Source of the DNA: Limnohabitans sp. 2KL-1
GTDB lineage: Bacteria; Pseudomonadota; Gammaproteobacteria; Burkholderiales; Burkholderiaceae_C
Assembly (NCBI RefSeq): GCF_003063435.1
Contig: NZ_NESL01000006.1
Coordinates: 109,476-173,475 of the forward strand
Direction of reading: 5' to 3'
DNA: 64,000 bases
Each line of letters begins with the position of its first letter. Within the stretch, counting starts at the first letter, position 1. The notes below the pieces were generated by a model. The model made no database searches. It worked only from the letters and a program-made list of their open reading frames with translations, and had not been told where the DNA came from. This document shows positions 26,205-34,303 of the stretch, piece after piece. The translations under genes and the position numbers were made by a program.

Positions 26205-27443
26205 ATGACCGCCTCTTTGCCGCCTTCCCCCACCGAACCTGTGCAGCGCCCCTGGGTGAATGCCGCTTTGCAGGTGGCCGATGCGCTGGCCAGCTGGAGC
26301 TGGTGGAAATTCACCGGTGTTTCCCTGCTGATCCTGATCGCTGGCAGCATGCTCGACGACTATCTGGTGCCGCCTGTGCGGCAGCCTGTGGCTGTGAAAA
26401 CGACCACACAAAGCGAGGGCCCGGGGGCTGACCGGGTCGCCATCAATGTAGGCACCGGAGGCTCGGTTGTGATTCAGGCCGAGTCCCGCAGGGCGGCCTC
26501 AGAGCCGGCTCAAAAAATCAAAATCGATATCGGTGACCAGGGGGTTCACATTGACGGCCTGGACCCCAAAGACCAAGAAGCACTCCAAAAAGCATTCGCG
26601 GGTTTTGGCCGCCATTTTTCCGGTTCACAAGCAGGCGATGGCACGCAGGTGCAGGCGGCCGTTGCAGACGCCAGTTGGGGCGCCGGTATGGGCTGGCGCG
26701 AAGAGCCTTTTGTCGGACTGGCCAAATTGCTGGTGGTCAGCCTGCTGATCCTCAAGGTGATCGGCTCGTCCAAACGCAGGGAACTTCGCGCCCAAGCCGC
26801 TGCGGCTGCAGCCGAGCAAGGGCGCGAGTCGGCCCGGCTGGAGCAAGAGTTGGCCGAAGCCCGTTTACGCCAAATGCAAACCCAGATCGAGCCGCATTTC
26901 TTGTTCAACACCCTGGCCGCCTTGCAGCAGCTGATCGCCAGCCAGCCAGATAAAGCTGCTGAGATGAACCGCCATCTGATCGATTGGTTGCGTTCGGGCT
27001 TGCAGCAAATGCGCCAGGAACACAGTACCTTGGCTGAAGAAGCGCAATTGCTGGGCGATTACCTGCACATCATGAAAGTTCGCATGGAAGGCCGATTGCA
27101 ATGGCAGATCCGCTTTGCGCCGGAATTGCGGGGGGCGCAGATCCCCAGCCTCTTGTTGCAACCCTTGGTTGAAAACGCCATTGCCCATGGCCTGGAGCCC
27201 CGCGCTGAAGGCGGCAGCATTGACATCCATGCCGAGCACATTGACCAGCGCTTGCAGGTGGTGGTGGAAGATGACGGTGTCGGCTTTCAGTCCTCGGCAA
27301 TGCAGCGCCCGGGCCAAGGCTTGGGGCTGGACAGCGTGCGCAGCCGCCTGAAGCTGCGCTATGGCGACACCGCCAGCCTCCACATCACGGCCCGCGACGG
27401 CGGCGGCACCCGCATCACCTTGAGCTTGCCATGGCCCGCATGA
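26205..27443 (+). CDS. Sensor histidine kinase, LytS/AlgZ-type
   Basis: Two-component sensor of 412 residues. One membrane helix (FTGVSLLILIAGSMLDDY, ~35-52), an extracytoplasmic region of about 110 residues rich in Gly and Val with no domain I recognise, a second helix (GLAKLLVVSLLILKVIG), a coiled-coil-like Ala/Glu/Arg stretch, then the His_kinase domain with the phospho-acceptor His231 in QIEPHFLFNTLAALQQ, and an ATPase domain with LVENAIAHGLEPR (N box) and GQGLGLDSVRSRL (G box). The last 13 bases overlap the response-regulator gene, so the two are one operon. The signal sensed is unknown. Confidence 0.92.
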   Translation: MTASLPPSPTEPVQRPWVNAALQVADALASWSWWKFTGVSLLILIAGSMLDDYLVPPVRQPVAVKTTTQSEGPGADRVAINVGTGGSVVIQAESRRAASEPAQKIKIDIGDQGVHIDGLDPKDQEALQKAFAGFGRHFSGSQAGDGTQVQAAVADASWGAGMGWREEPFVGLAKLLVVSLLILKVIGSSKRRELRAQAAAAAAEQGRESARLEQELAEARLRQMQTQIEPHFLFNTLAALQQLIASQPDKAAEMNRHLIDWLRSGLQQMRQEHSTLAEEAQLLGDYLHIMKVRMEGRLQWQIRFAPELRGAQIPSLLLQPLVENAIAHGLEPRAEGGSIDIHAEHIDQRLQVVVEDDGVGFQSSAMQRPGQGLGLDSVRSRLKLRYGDTASLHITARDGGGTRITLSLPWPA

Positions 27444-28234
27444 TGATGACGCCTGCCGTAGCGCTGCCCCTGCGTGCTGTGCTGGCCGATGACGAGCGCT
27501 TGCCCCGCGAGCAGTTGCGGGCCGCATTGGCCCGTGCGTGGCCTGAACTGGAGATCGTGGGTGAAGCCAGCCACGGCGCGCAGGCGCTGCACATGATCGA
27601 CAGCCTGCAACCCGATGTGGCATTTTTGGACATCCGCATGCCCGAGATGAGCGGGTTGGATGTGGCGCATGTGGTGCGCACCCTGCCTCGGCCTTGCGCT
27701 GTGGTGTTCCTGACCGCGTTTGACGAGCACGCACTGGCCGCTTTTGACGCGCAGGCCGTGGACTATTTGCTCAAACCGGTGGACGAGCAGCGGCTGGCGC
27801 AAACCGCTCAGCGCCTGCGCGAACGCCATGCGCAACCACAGTCCGCCACATGGGACATGGCCCGGCTCCAGGCAGCTTTGCAGCCGACCCCATTGCCCTT
27901 GGCCACCCCGGCACTCAAATGGATTCAAGCCAGCGTGGGCAGTGCGGTGCATTTCATCGCGGTGGACGAAGTGCTCTGGTTTCGCAGCGACGACAAATAC
28001 ACCGTGGTGTGCACCGCGCAACAGGAAGCGGTGATCCGCACGCCCTTGAAAGAGCTGGCCCAGCAACTGAACCCCGACCATTTTTGGCCGATCCACCGCA
28101 ACTGCATCGTCGCCGTGGGGGCCATTGAAAAATCTGAACGCGATGCCTTTGGGCGCACCCGGCTCAAGGTGCGCGGCATGGAAAAATGGCTGGAAGTCAG
28201 CCGCAGCCATGCGCTGCGCTTCAAAGGCATGTGA
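27431..28234 (+). CDS. LytTR-family response regulator (AlgR/LytR-like)
   Basis: A 267-residue response regulator. Residues ~15-130 are a receiver domain: acidic pair in VLADDERLPREQ, phospho-acceptor Asp67 in VAFLDIRMPEMSG, Thr in VVFLTAFDEHA and Lys in DYLLKPVDEQ. Residues ~165-265 are a LytTR DNA-binding domain (IAVDEVLWFRSDDKYTVV, FWPIHRNCIVAVGAI), which usually binds paired direct repeats. It is partner to the overlapping histidine-kinase gene. In related bacteria such pairs control surface polysaccharide, competence or carbon uptake; I cannot tell which applies here. Confidence 0.93.
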   Translation: MARMMMTPAVALPLRAVLADDERLPREQLRAALARAWPELEIVGEASHGAQALHMIDSLQPDVAFLDIRMPEMSGLDVAHVVRTLPRPCAVVFLTAFDEHALAAFDAQAVDYLLKPVDEQRLAQTAQRLRERHAQPQSATWDMARLQAALQPTPLPLATPALKWIQASVGSAVHFIAVDEVLWFRSDDKYTVVCTAQQEAVIRTPLKELAQQLNPDHFWPIHRNCIVAVGAIEKSERDAFGRTRLKVRGMEKWLEVSRSHALRFKGM

Positions 28235-28296
28235 TACCGCAGGTGCATGCCACCTGCCGGGGCGGGTGCATGGGTCTCCTCCTAAAATCGCCCGCC

Positions 28297-29496
28297 ATGA
28301 ACACCACCGAAATTTTTCTGATTGCCATGACGATCATTTTCAGTGTGCCCTACTTGGTCTGGCGGCTGGGGCGCACCGACTACTTCGCGCCCTTGGTGGT
28401 GGTGCAAATCCTCACCGGCATCCTGCTGGGGCCTGGCATCCTGGGCAAGCTGTATCCGGACTACTACCAATTCGTATTTTCGGCCCCCGTCATTCAGTCG
28501 CTCAACGGCATCGCCTGGTGGGCCGTCATGCTGTTTGTCATGATCGCGGGCATCGAGCTGGACTTGCGCCAGGTTTGGGCGCACCGGCGCGAAAGCAGCA
28601 TCACCGCGGGCCTGGCCCTGGGCATGCCGCTGGTGTTGGGTTGTGTGGCGGCGGCCTGGATGCTGGGCATGGCGGGCTGGATCGGCCCCAAAGCCCTGAG
28701 CTGGCAATTTGTGCTGGGGGTGGGCATGTCCTGTGCGGTGACCGCCTTGCCGATTTTGATTTTGCTGATGGAAAAACTCGACATCCTGCGTCAGCCGCTG
28801 GGCCAGCGCATCCTGCGTTATGCCAGCCTGGACGACATCGCCATCTGGGGCGTGCTGGCGCTCATCCTGATGGACTGGGCGCGTGTGGGGCGGCAGGTGG
28901 CTTTCCTGGTTGCATTTGGCCTGGTGTGCGTGTCGTTTCGCCGGGGCATGCGGCGCTTGCCCGAGCGTGACCGCTGGTATGCCGCGCTGATCTGGCTGGC
29001 CCTGGTGGCTTTTGGGGCCGATTGGGCAGGTCTGCACTTCATGGTCGGGGCCTTTTTGGCCGGGGCCGTGATGGACAGCGACTGGTTCGATCAAGACAAG
29101 ATGGACCTGCTGCGCCACCATGTTTTGCTGGCCCTGATGCCGGTGTTTTTCCTGTCCACCGGCCTGCGCACCCACTGGGATGTGGGCGGCGCGGCCGTGT
29201 TTTTGGTGGCCGGCGTGCTGCTGGTGGCGTCGGTGGCGGGCAAGTTGCTGGGCGTGCGGCTGGCGGGCCGCATCCTGAACTGGCCTGCGGGCGAGGCCAG
29301 CATCATCGGCTGGCTGCTGCAGACCAAGGCCCTCATCATGATCATCTTTGCCAACATCTTGTTGGACAAACAGATCATCACCCACGAGACTTTTACCGCC
29401 TTGCTGCTGATGGCCGTCGCCAGCACCATGCTGACGGTGCCGGTGGTCGCGCCGCAGCTGCAAAAACTCAAGGGGCTGATTTCGCGGGCGAGCTGA
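28297..29496 (+). CDS. Kef-type cation:proton antiporter (CPA2)
   Basis: Inner-membrane monovalent cation/proton antiporter, 399 residues from MNTTEIFLIAMTIIF, with about twelve hydrophobic segments. Conserved features of the Na_H_Exchanger domain: ILTGILLGPGILGKLYPDYY, MLFVMIAGIELDLRQVW, VGMSCAVTALPILILLMEK and ASLDDIAIWG, where the DD pair corresponds to the ion-binding acidic region, and FFLSTGLRTHWD. The C-terminal TrkA-N nucleotide-binding domain of full Kef proteins is absent. A longer in-frame start overlaps the regulator gene and was rejected. Specific ion (K+ or Na+) unknown. 29497-29652 carries no gene I can see. Confidence 0.87.
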   Translation: MNTTEIFLIAMTIIFSVPYLVWRLGRTDYFAPLVVVQILTGILLGPGILGKLYPDYYQFVFSAPVIQSLNGIAWWAVMLFVMIAGIELDLRQVWAHRRESSITAGLALGMPLVLGCVAAAWMLGMAGWIGPKALSWQFVLGVGMSCAVTALPILILLMEKLDILRQPLGQRILRYASLDDIAIWGVLALILMDWARVGRQVAFLVAFGLVCVSFRRGMRRLPERDRWYAALIWLALVAFGADWAGLHFMVGAFLAGAVMDSDWFDQDKMDLLRHHVLLALMPVFFLSTGLRTHWDVGGAAVFLVAGVLLVASVAGKLLGVRLAGRILNWPAGEASIIGWLLQTKALIMIIFANILLDKQIITHETFTALLLMAVASTMLTVPVVAPQLQKLKGLISRAS

Positions 29497-29652
29497 CGCG
29501 GCAACACACAGCCTAGGCACGATGGATCCGGCCTTGTGAAGTCGTCAATGGACGACGGTGTTGTCGGTCGGTGCTTTGGCGCAGCTTGCTTGTCGGGGCT
29601 GAAGCCGCCGACGGGATGGCGGCGCTCAAACTTCATACTTCACAGCACCCCT

Positions 29653-31239
29653 TCAGCGCACTCTCTTGTACCGGCTGTACCCACCCAAGTTGCGCTCTAC
29701 CGGTTGCAGCACCATCACACTTTGTGCGGGCACGGTGACGGTGATCAGGCCGGGGCCCATGGTGGTCACGGCTTGGCGGGGGTCGTCGGCCAGCAGGTTC
29801 ACCAGGGGGGTGTCGTCCATCAGGGCGGCATTGGCCACCATGATTTTTTCGGTCACGGGCGTGTTGCCGGGGTTGGCCAGCACGATGCGCGTGTCCAGCG
29901 CTTTGTCGGTGTGGCGTTCAAAGGCGAACAGGCGCTCAGCCTCGATGCGGCGGTAGTCGCCCACGCGCAGGGCGCGGTGCCCTTGTTGCAGTGCAATCAG
30001 CCGTTTCATCCAGACCAGTTCGGCTTGGTCGGGCAGCACTTGGTCCCAGCGCATGGGGCCGCGGTTTTCCGGGTCGCCGCCGCCGGTCATGCCGACTTCG
30101 CTGCCGTAATACACATTGGGTGAGCCCGGCAGGGTGAATTGCAGTGCTTGCACCAACCGGCGCTGGCGCGTGTCGGGCAGTTGGGTGTGGATGCGGGGAA
30201 TGTCGTGGTTGTCGATCACGTTCCAAGACTTGAGCAGCGGCTCGATGCCTGCGTCACGCACCAGGCGTTCGGTCATGCGGGTGGCGGCGGACGTGCTCAG
30301 TTCGCCTTGGGCCAGGCCGAGGATGATTTGCCGCAGCGTGAAGTTCATCACCCCGTCCATCGAGCGCAGCCATTGGTCGGGGTAGTTGACGATCTCGCCC
30401 ACGATGAGTGCGTCTTTTTTCTCTTGGCGGGCTGCATGGCGCAGGTCTTGCAGGTAACGGTGGCCCAGCTCGAAGGCAGTGTCGAGCCGCCAGCCGTCGG
30501 CCCCGTCGCGCAGGTAGCCGCGCAACACCGAGTCGGGCGCTTCATACAGGTACTGGCGCACGGGCGGGTGTTCCAGGTTGAGTTCGGGCAGGTTTTGGTA
30601 ACCGGTCCAGACCCGTGCCCCGCCTTTGTATTGCGGGCCAATGGCAAACCAGTTGCGCCAGGGGCTGCTCGGCTTGGCTATGGCTTCTTTGAAGGACGGG
30701 CTGTTGCGGCCCATGTGGTTGAACACACCGTCCAGCACCACCTTCATGCCGCGCTGGTGCGCTTCGCGGGCAAATTGTTTGAAGTCTTCGCGGGTGCCGA
30801 ATTCGGGGGAGATGGCCTTGAAGTCGAGGGCGTCGTATTTGTGGTTGGTCCAGGCCAGGTGGATGGGGTTGAGGTAGACCGCCGTGGCCCCGAGTTGCTG
30901 CACATGGTCCAGCCGCGAGCGGGCGCTTTGCAGGTCGCCACCCCAAAAAGCCAGCTCCTGGCTGTTGAGTTTCTGGTCGGGCAGATCCACGCCGCGCTGC
31001 GGCACTTCGTGCCAGTCGTGCAGCACTTTGGGGGCCGGGTAGAGGTGCTTTTTGGCGGCCAGATTGGCCGAGGGCACAAAACGGTCCACCAAGATTTGGT
31101 AGACCACGGCGCCATTGCGCCAGTCTTTTTCTCGGGCTTCGTAGGCCGAGGCGTTGGCCGCTGTATCGGACCATGCTGGGCATGCACTCAGCCAGGCGGT
31201 GATCAAGGTCAGGTGTCGGATGTGGAGGGTGTTTCGCAT
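29653..31239 (-). CDS. Exported alpha-amylase-family glycosidase (GH13)
   Basis: Retaining alpha-glycosidase of 528 residues, probably acting on maltodextrins in the periplasm. The N-terminus HLTLITAWLSACPAWS is a signal peptide; LSAC also fits a lipobox, so lipid anchoring is possible. GH13 regions are complete: VLDGVFNHMG, nucleophile Asp253 in DGWRLDTA, acid/base Glu282 in IVGEIVNYP and Asp346 in VIDNHDIPR. The N-terminal VYQILVDRF and GGDLQSARSRLDHVQQLG suggest the cyclomaltodextrinase/neopullulanase side of the family. It is 127 bases downstream of the mal operon. A run of nine C residues sits directly before the ATG where a Shine-Dalgarno would be expected. Confidence 0.9.
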   Translation of the reverse strand: MRNTLHIRHLTLITAWLSACPAWSDTAANASAYEAREKDWRNGAVVYQILVDRFVPSANLAAKKHLYPAPKVLHDWHEVPQRGVDLPDQKLNSQELAFWGGDLQSARSRLDHVQQLGATAVYLNPIHLAWTNHKYDALDFKAISPEFGTREDFKQFAREAHQRGMKVVLDGVFNHMGRNSPSFKEAIAKPSSPWRNWFAIGPQYKGGARVWTGYQNLPELNLEHPPVRQYLYEAPDSVLRGYLRDGADGWRLDTAFELGHRYLQDLRHAARQEKKDALIVGEIVNYPDQWLRSMDGVMNFTLRQIILGLAQGELSTSAATRMTERLVRDAGIEPLLKSWNVIDNHDIPRIHTQLPDTRQRRLVQALQFTLPGSPNVYYGSEVGMTGGGDPENRGPMRWDQVLPDQAELVWMKRLIALQQGHRALRVGDYRRIEAERLFAFERHTDKALDTRIVLANPGNTPVTEKIMVANAALMDDTPLVNLLADDPRQAVTTMGPGLITVTVPAQSVMVLQPVERNLGGYSRYKRVR

Positions 31240-31366
31240 GGGGGGGGGCCCTGTGAGGGGCGGCTATGGCGGCCAATCGGCCCAATCGGTCATCTCGGCC
31301 AAAGGGCCGGCCTAAATGGTGCGATGTGGACCGATCGGTTTCATCGGGCCTGCTGTACCGAGCGGG

Positions 31367-33085
31367 TCAAGCGGGCGTGTGGGGCAAGCGGTAAGCCCGG
31401 GCTTCCCAGGAGGCCAGGGTGTCGGGGGCCATGGGCCATTCTTCAAAGGGGAGGTTGCCGATCAGGGGGATGGCTGCGCGCAGATCGGGCAGTTCTGTCA
31501 GCGGCAGGCGCTGGAACTGGCCGCTGAAGTTGCACAACACCACCACGCTGTGTTGTTCGTCCGAGCGCAGGTAGGCAAACACATGGGGGTGTGCGGGCAG
31601 CAGCAGCGTGTAGCGGCCATGCACCAACACGGGCCATTGCTTGCGCAGGGCCAGCAGTTGGCGATAGTGGTGAAACACCGAGTCGGGCTGGTCCAGCGCC
31701 GCTTCGGCGTTGATGTGGTCGTGGTTTTTGTTCACCGCCAGCCAAGGCGTGCCGGTGGTGAAGCCGCCATGGGCCTGTGCGGTCCACTGCATCGGGGTGC
31801 GGGCGTTGTCGCGGCCTTTGGCGTGGATGCTGCGCAGCACCTTGTCGGGGGACTGGCCTTTTTCCTGGGTGGCCACCCGGTACATGTTGCGGGTTTCGAT
31901 GTCTTGGTAGTGCGCGATGTCGGGCCAGGCCACATTGGTCATACCGAGCTCTTCCCCCTGGTAGATGTAGGGCGTGCCCTGCATCAGATGCAGGCAGGTG
32001 GCCAGCATCTTGGCCGAGCGTTCGCGGTATTGAGGACCGTCATCGCCCAAACGCGAGACGATGCGCGGCTGATCGTGGTTGTTCCAGTACAGGCTGTTCC
32101 AGCCCCGGCCATGCAGGCCGTTTTGCCAGCGGCTCAGGCTGGCTTTCAGGTCGGGCAGGTGCAGGGCCTTGAGCGCCCATTTGCCTTTGCCCGGTTGGCT
32201 GTCCAGGTCCATGTGTTCAAACTGGAACACCATGTTCAAGGCCCCGGTGCCGGGGTGGGTGATTTCGGCGGCTTCTTCCACGGTGGCACACGGTGATTCG
32301 CCCACGGTGATGCTGTCGTAATGGTCCAGCACTTCGCGGCGCATCTCGCGCATGAATTCGACAAAGCGCGGGCCGTGTTTGACCATCTCGAAGGCGGGTT
32401 GCAAAAAGCCTCGCTGCACCACCGGGGCGTCGGGCAGGCTGCCATCCGCACGCCAAGGCTTGGAGATCAGGTTGATCACGTCCATGCGAAAACCGCGCAC
32501 GCCTTTTTTGAACCAAAAGTGCATCAGGTCATAGACCTCGGCGCGCACCTTGGGGTTTTCCCAGTTCAGGTCGGGCTGCTTGGGCGAAAACATGTGCAGG
32601 TAATACTCGCCGGTGGCCTCGTTCAAGCTCCAGGCCGGGCCGCTGAAAGCCGACTCCCAGTTGGTGGGCTCACGACCATCCACGGGTTCTTGCCAGATGT
32701 AGTAATCGTGGTAAGGGTTGTCACGCGAAGACCGTGCCTGGCGAAACCATGCGTGCTCGTCCGAGGTGTGGTTGACCACCAGGTCCATCATGAGCGCCAT
32801 GCCGCGTTCGGTCATGCCTGCCAGCATGGCGTCAAAGTCGGCCATAGAGCCGAACTCACCCATGATGGCGCGGTAGTCGCTGATGTCGTAGCCGTTGTCG
32901 TCGTTGGGCGACTGGTAAACCGGCGAGAGCCAGACCACGTCCACGCCCAGCGTTTTCAGGTGGCCCAGCTTGCCCGTGATGCCCGGGATGTCGCCGATGC
33001 CATCACCATTGCTGTCGCAAAAGCTGCGGGGGTAAATTTGGTAGACGGTGCTGCTTTTCCACCAGGCTTGATCGGATGAATTCAT
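31367..33085 (-). CDS. Cytoplasmic alpha-glucosidase, oligo-1,6-glucosidase-like (GH13)
   Basis: A 572-residue GH13 enzyme without signal peptide, so it acts on imported oligosaccharides. Regions: YQIYPRSFCDSNGDGIGDI (calcium-loop type start), DLVVNHTSDEHAWF, nucleophile Asp202 in GFRMDVINLIS, acid/base Glu263 in ITVGESPC, and Asp338 in YWNNHDQPR. The residue after the nucleophile is Val203. In this subfamily Val there is associated with preference for alpha-1,6 bonds (oligo-1,6-glucosidase, isomaltase) and Thr with alpha-1,4, so debranching of isomaltose-type ends is the likely role. Start ATG at MNSSDQAWWKSS; an upstream TTG was rejected. It follows malK by 33 bases. Confidence 0.92.
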   Translation of the reverse strand: MNSSDQAWWKSSTVYQIYPRSFCDSNGDGIGDIPGITGKLGHLKTLGVDVVWLSPVYQSPNDDNGYDISDYRAIMGEFGSMADFDAMLAGMTERGMALMMDLVVNHTSDEHAWFRQARSSRDNPYHDYYIWQEPVDGREPTNWESAFSGPAWSLNEATGEYYLHMFSPKQPDLNWENPKVRAEVYDLMHFWFKKGVRGFRMDVINLISKPWRADGSLPDAPVVQRGFLQPAFEMVKHGPRFVEFMREMRREVLDHYDSITVGESPCATVEEAAEITHPGTGALNMVFQFEHMDLDSQPGKGKWALKALHLPDLKASLSRWQNGLHGRGWNSLYWNNHDQPRIVSRLGDDGPQYRERSAKMLATCLHLMQGTPYIYQGEELGMTNVAWPDIAHYQDIETRNMYRVATQEKGQSPDKVLRSIHAKGRDNARTPMQWTAQAHGGFTTGTPWLAVNKNHDHINAEAALDQPDSVFHHYRQLLALRKQWPVLVHGRYTLLLPAHPHVFAYLRSDEQHSVVVLCNFSGQFQRLPLTELPDLRAAIPLIGNLPFEEWPMAPDTLASWEARAYRLPHTPA

Positions 33086-33118
33086 GACGGACAAAGACGC
33101 AAGGACAAAAGTGGTGGC

Positions 33119-34264
33119 TTATTCAGGCAGTTCCACGGTGCGGTGGCAGGCGATGCCCTGGCTGTCAAACAAGTGCATCTGATCGGGCTGCAGGCGCAGC
33201 GTCAGGGCCGAACCAGCGGCCAGTGCGGCGCTGCCTTCGACTTTGACGGTGGCGATCGGCTGGCCCGGAATCTGCACGTACAAAAGCGATGAATCGCCCA
33301 GGCGTTCGATGTGCTGCAAGCTGGCGGCCACGGCTGTGCCTGCGCCCACGCTCGCACCTTCTTGGTCCAGCGGGATGTGCTCGGGGCGAATGCCCACTTG
33401 CACGGCTTCACCGGCCTTCAAGTGGCGGGCGTCCACAGCCACAGTGAGCGTTTGGCCGCCCACGTTCACTGTGGCGTGCGCGGCTTCGGCGCTTTGCAAA
33501 GTGCCTTGGAGCAGGTTCATCTTGGGCGAGCCGATGAACTCGGCCACAAACAGGCTGGCCGGGCGGTGGTACAGGTTCATGGGCGAGCCCACCTGCGCCA
33601 CGCTGCCACGCTCCTGGATGAGGGCACCGGTGTGCAGCAGCACGATCTTGTTGGCCAAGGTCATGGCCTCGACCTGGTCGTGCGTCACATAGATCATGCT
33701 GGCCGAGCCCATGTCTTTGTGCAGCTTGGCGATCTCCAGCCGGGTCTGCACGCGCAGGGCGGCGTCCAGGTTGGACAGCGGTTCGTCAAACAAAAACACC
33801 TTGGGTTGCTTGACGATGGCGCGGCCAATCGCCACGCGCTGGCGCTGGCCACCCGACAAGGCTTTGGGCAGGCGGTCCAGCAACGGGGTCAGCTGCAAAA
33901 TCTCAGCCGCTTCCTTCACCTTGCTGTCGATCTCGGCCTTGTTGGCCCCCAGCACGCGCAGGCCAAAGGCCATGTTTTCGCCCACGGTCATGTGCGGGTA
34001 GAGCGCATAGCTTTGGAACACCATGGCCACGCCGCGCTGGGCGGGGGGCAGGTCATTCACGCGCTGGCCGCCGATCAGCAGCTCGCCCGAGCTGATGTCT
34101 TCCAGGCCCGCCACCATGCGCAGCAAGGTGGATTTGCCGCAGCCCGAGGGGCCGACAAACACACAAAACTCGCCATGCTCGATGGTCAGGTTGGCGTTGT
34201 GGATGGTCATCGGCAAATGGGGCGCGTAGCGCTTGCAGATGTTCTTGAATTCGATGCGGGACAT
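33119..34264 (-). CDS. malK: Maltodextrin ABC transporter ATP-binding protein (MalK-type)
   Basis: ATPase of the CUT1 transporter encoded in the same operon, 381 residues. Walker [10 protein letters not shown] at 38-46, Q-loop [11 protein letters not shown], signature [15 protein letters not shown], Walker [14 protein letters not shown], switch His in [12 protein letters not shown], then the C-terminal TOBE regulatory domain (VGIRPEHIPLD). It is a paralogue of the ATPase at 403-1470. Its place between two intracellular alpha-glucosidase genes ties it to maltodextrin rather than glucose uptake. The mal symbol is by context; the transporter could equally be named in the Agl series. Confidence 0.92.
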   Translation of the reverse strand: MSRIEFKNICKRYAPHLPMTIHNANLTIEHGEFCVFVGPSGCGKSTLLRMVAGLEDISSGELLIGGQRVNDLPPAQRGVAMVFQSYALYPHMTVGENMAFGLRVLGANKAEIDSKVKEAAEILQLTPLLDRLPKALSGGQRQRVAIGRAIVKQPKVFLFDEPLSNLDAALRVQTRLEIAKLHKDMGSASMIYVTHDQVEAMTLANKIVLLHTGALIQERGSVAQVGSPMNLYHRPASLFVAEFIGSPKMNLLQGTLQSAEAAHATVNVGGQTLTVAVDARHLKAGEAVQVGIRPEHIPLDQEGASVGAGTAVAASLQHIERLGDSSLLYVQIPGQPIATVKVEGSAALAAGSALTLRLQPDQMHLFDSQGIACHRTVELPE

Positions 34265-34303
34265 GGGGTGTTCTCCAGCGCGGTGTGTGGTGGGTGGGCC
34301 GGT

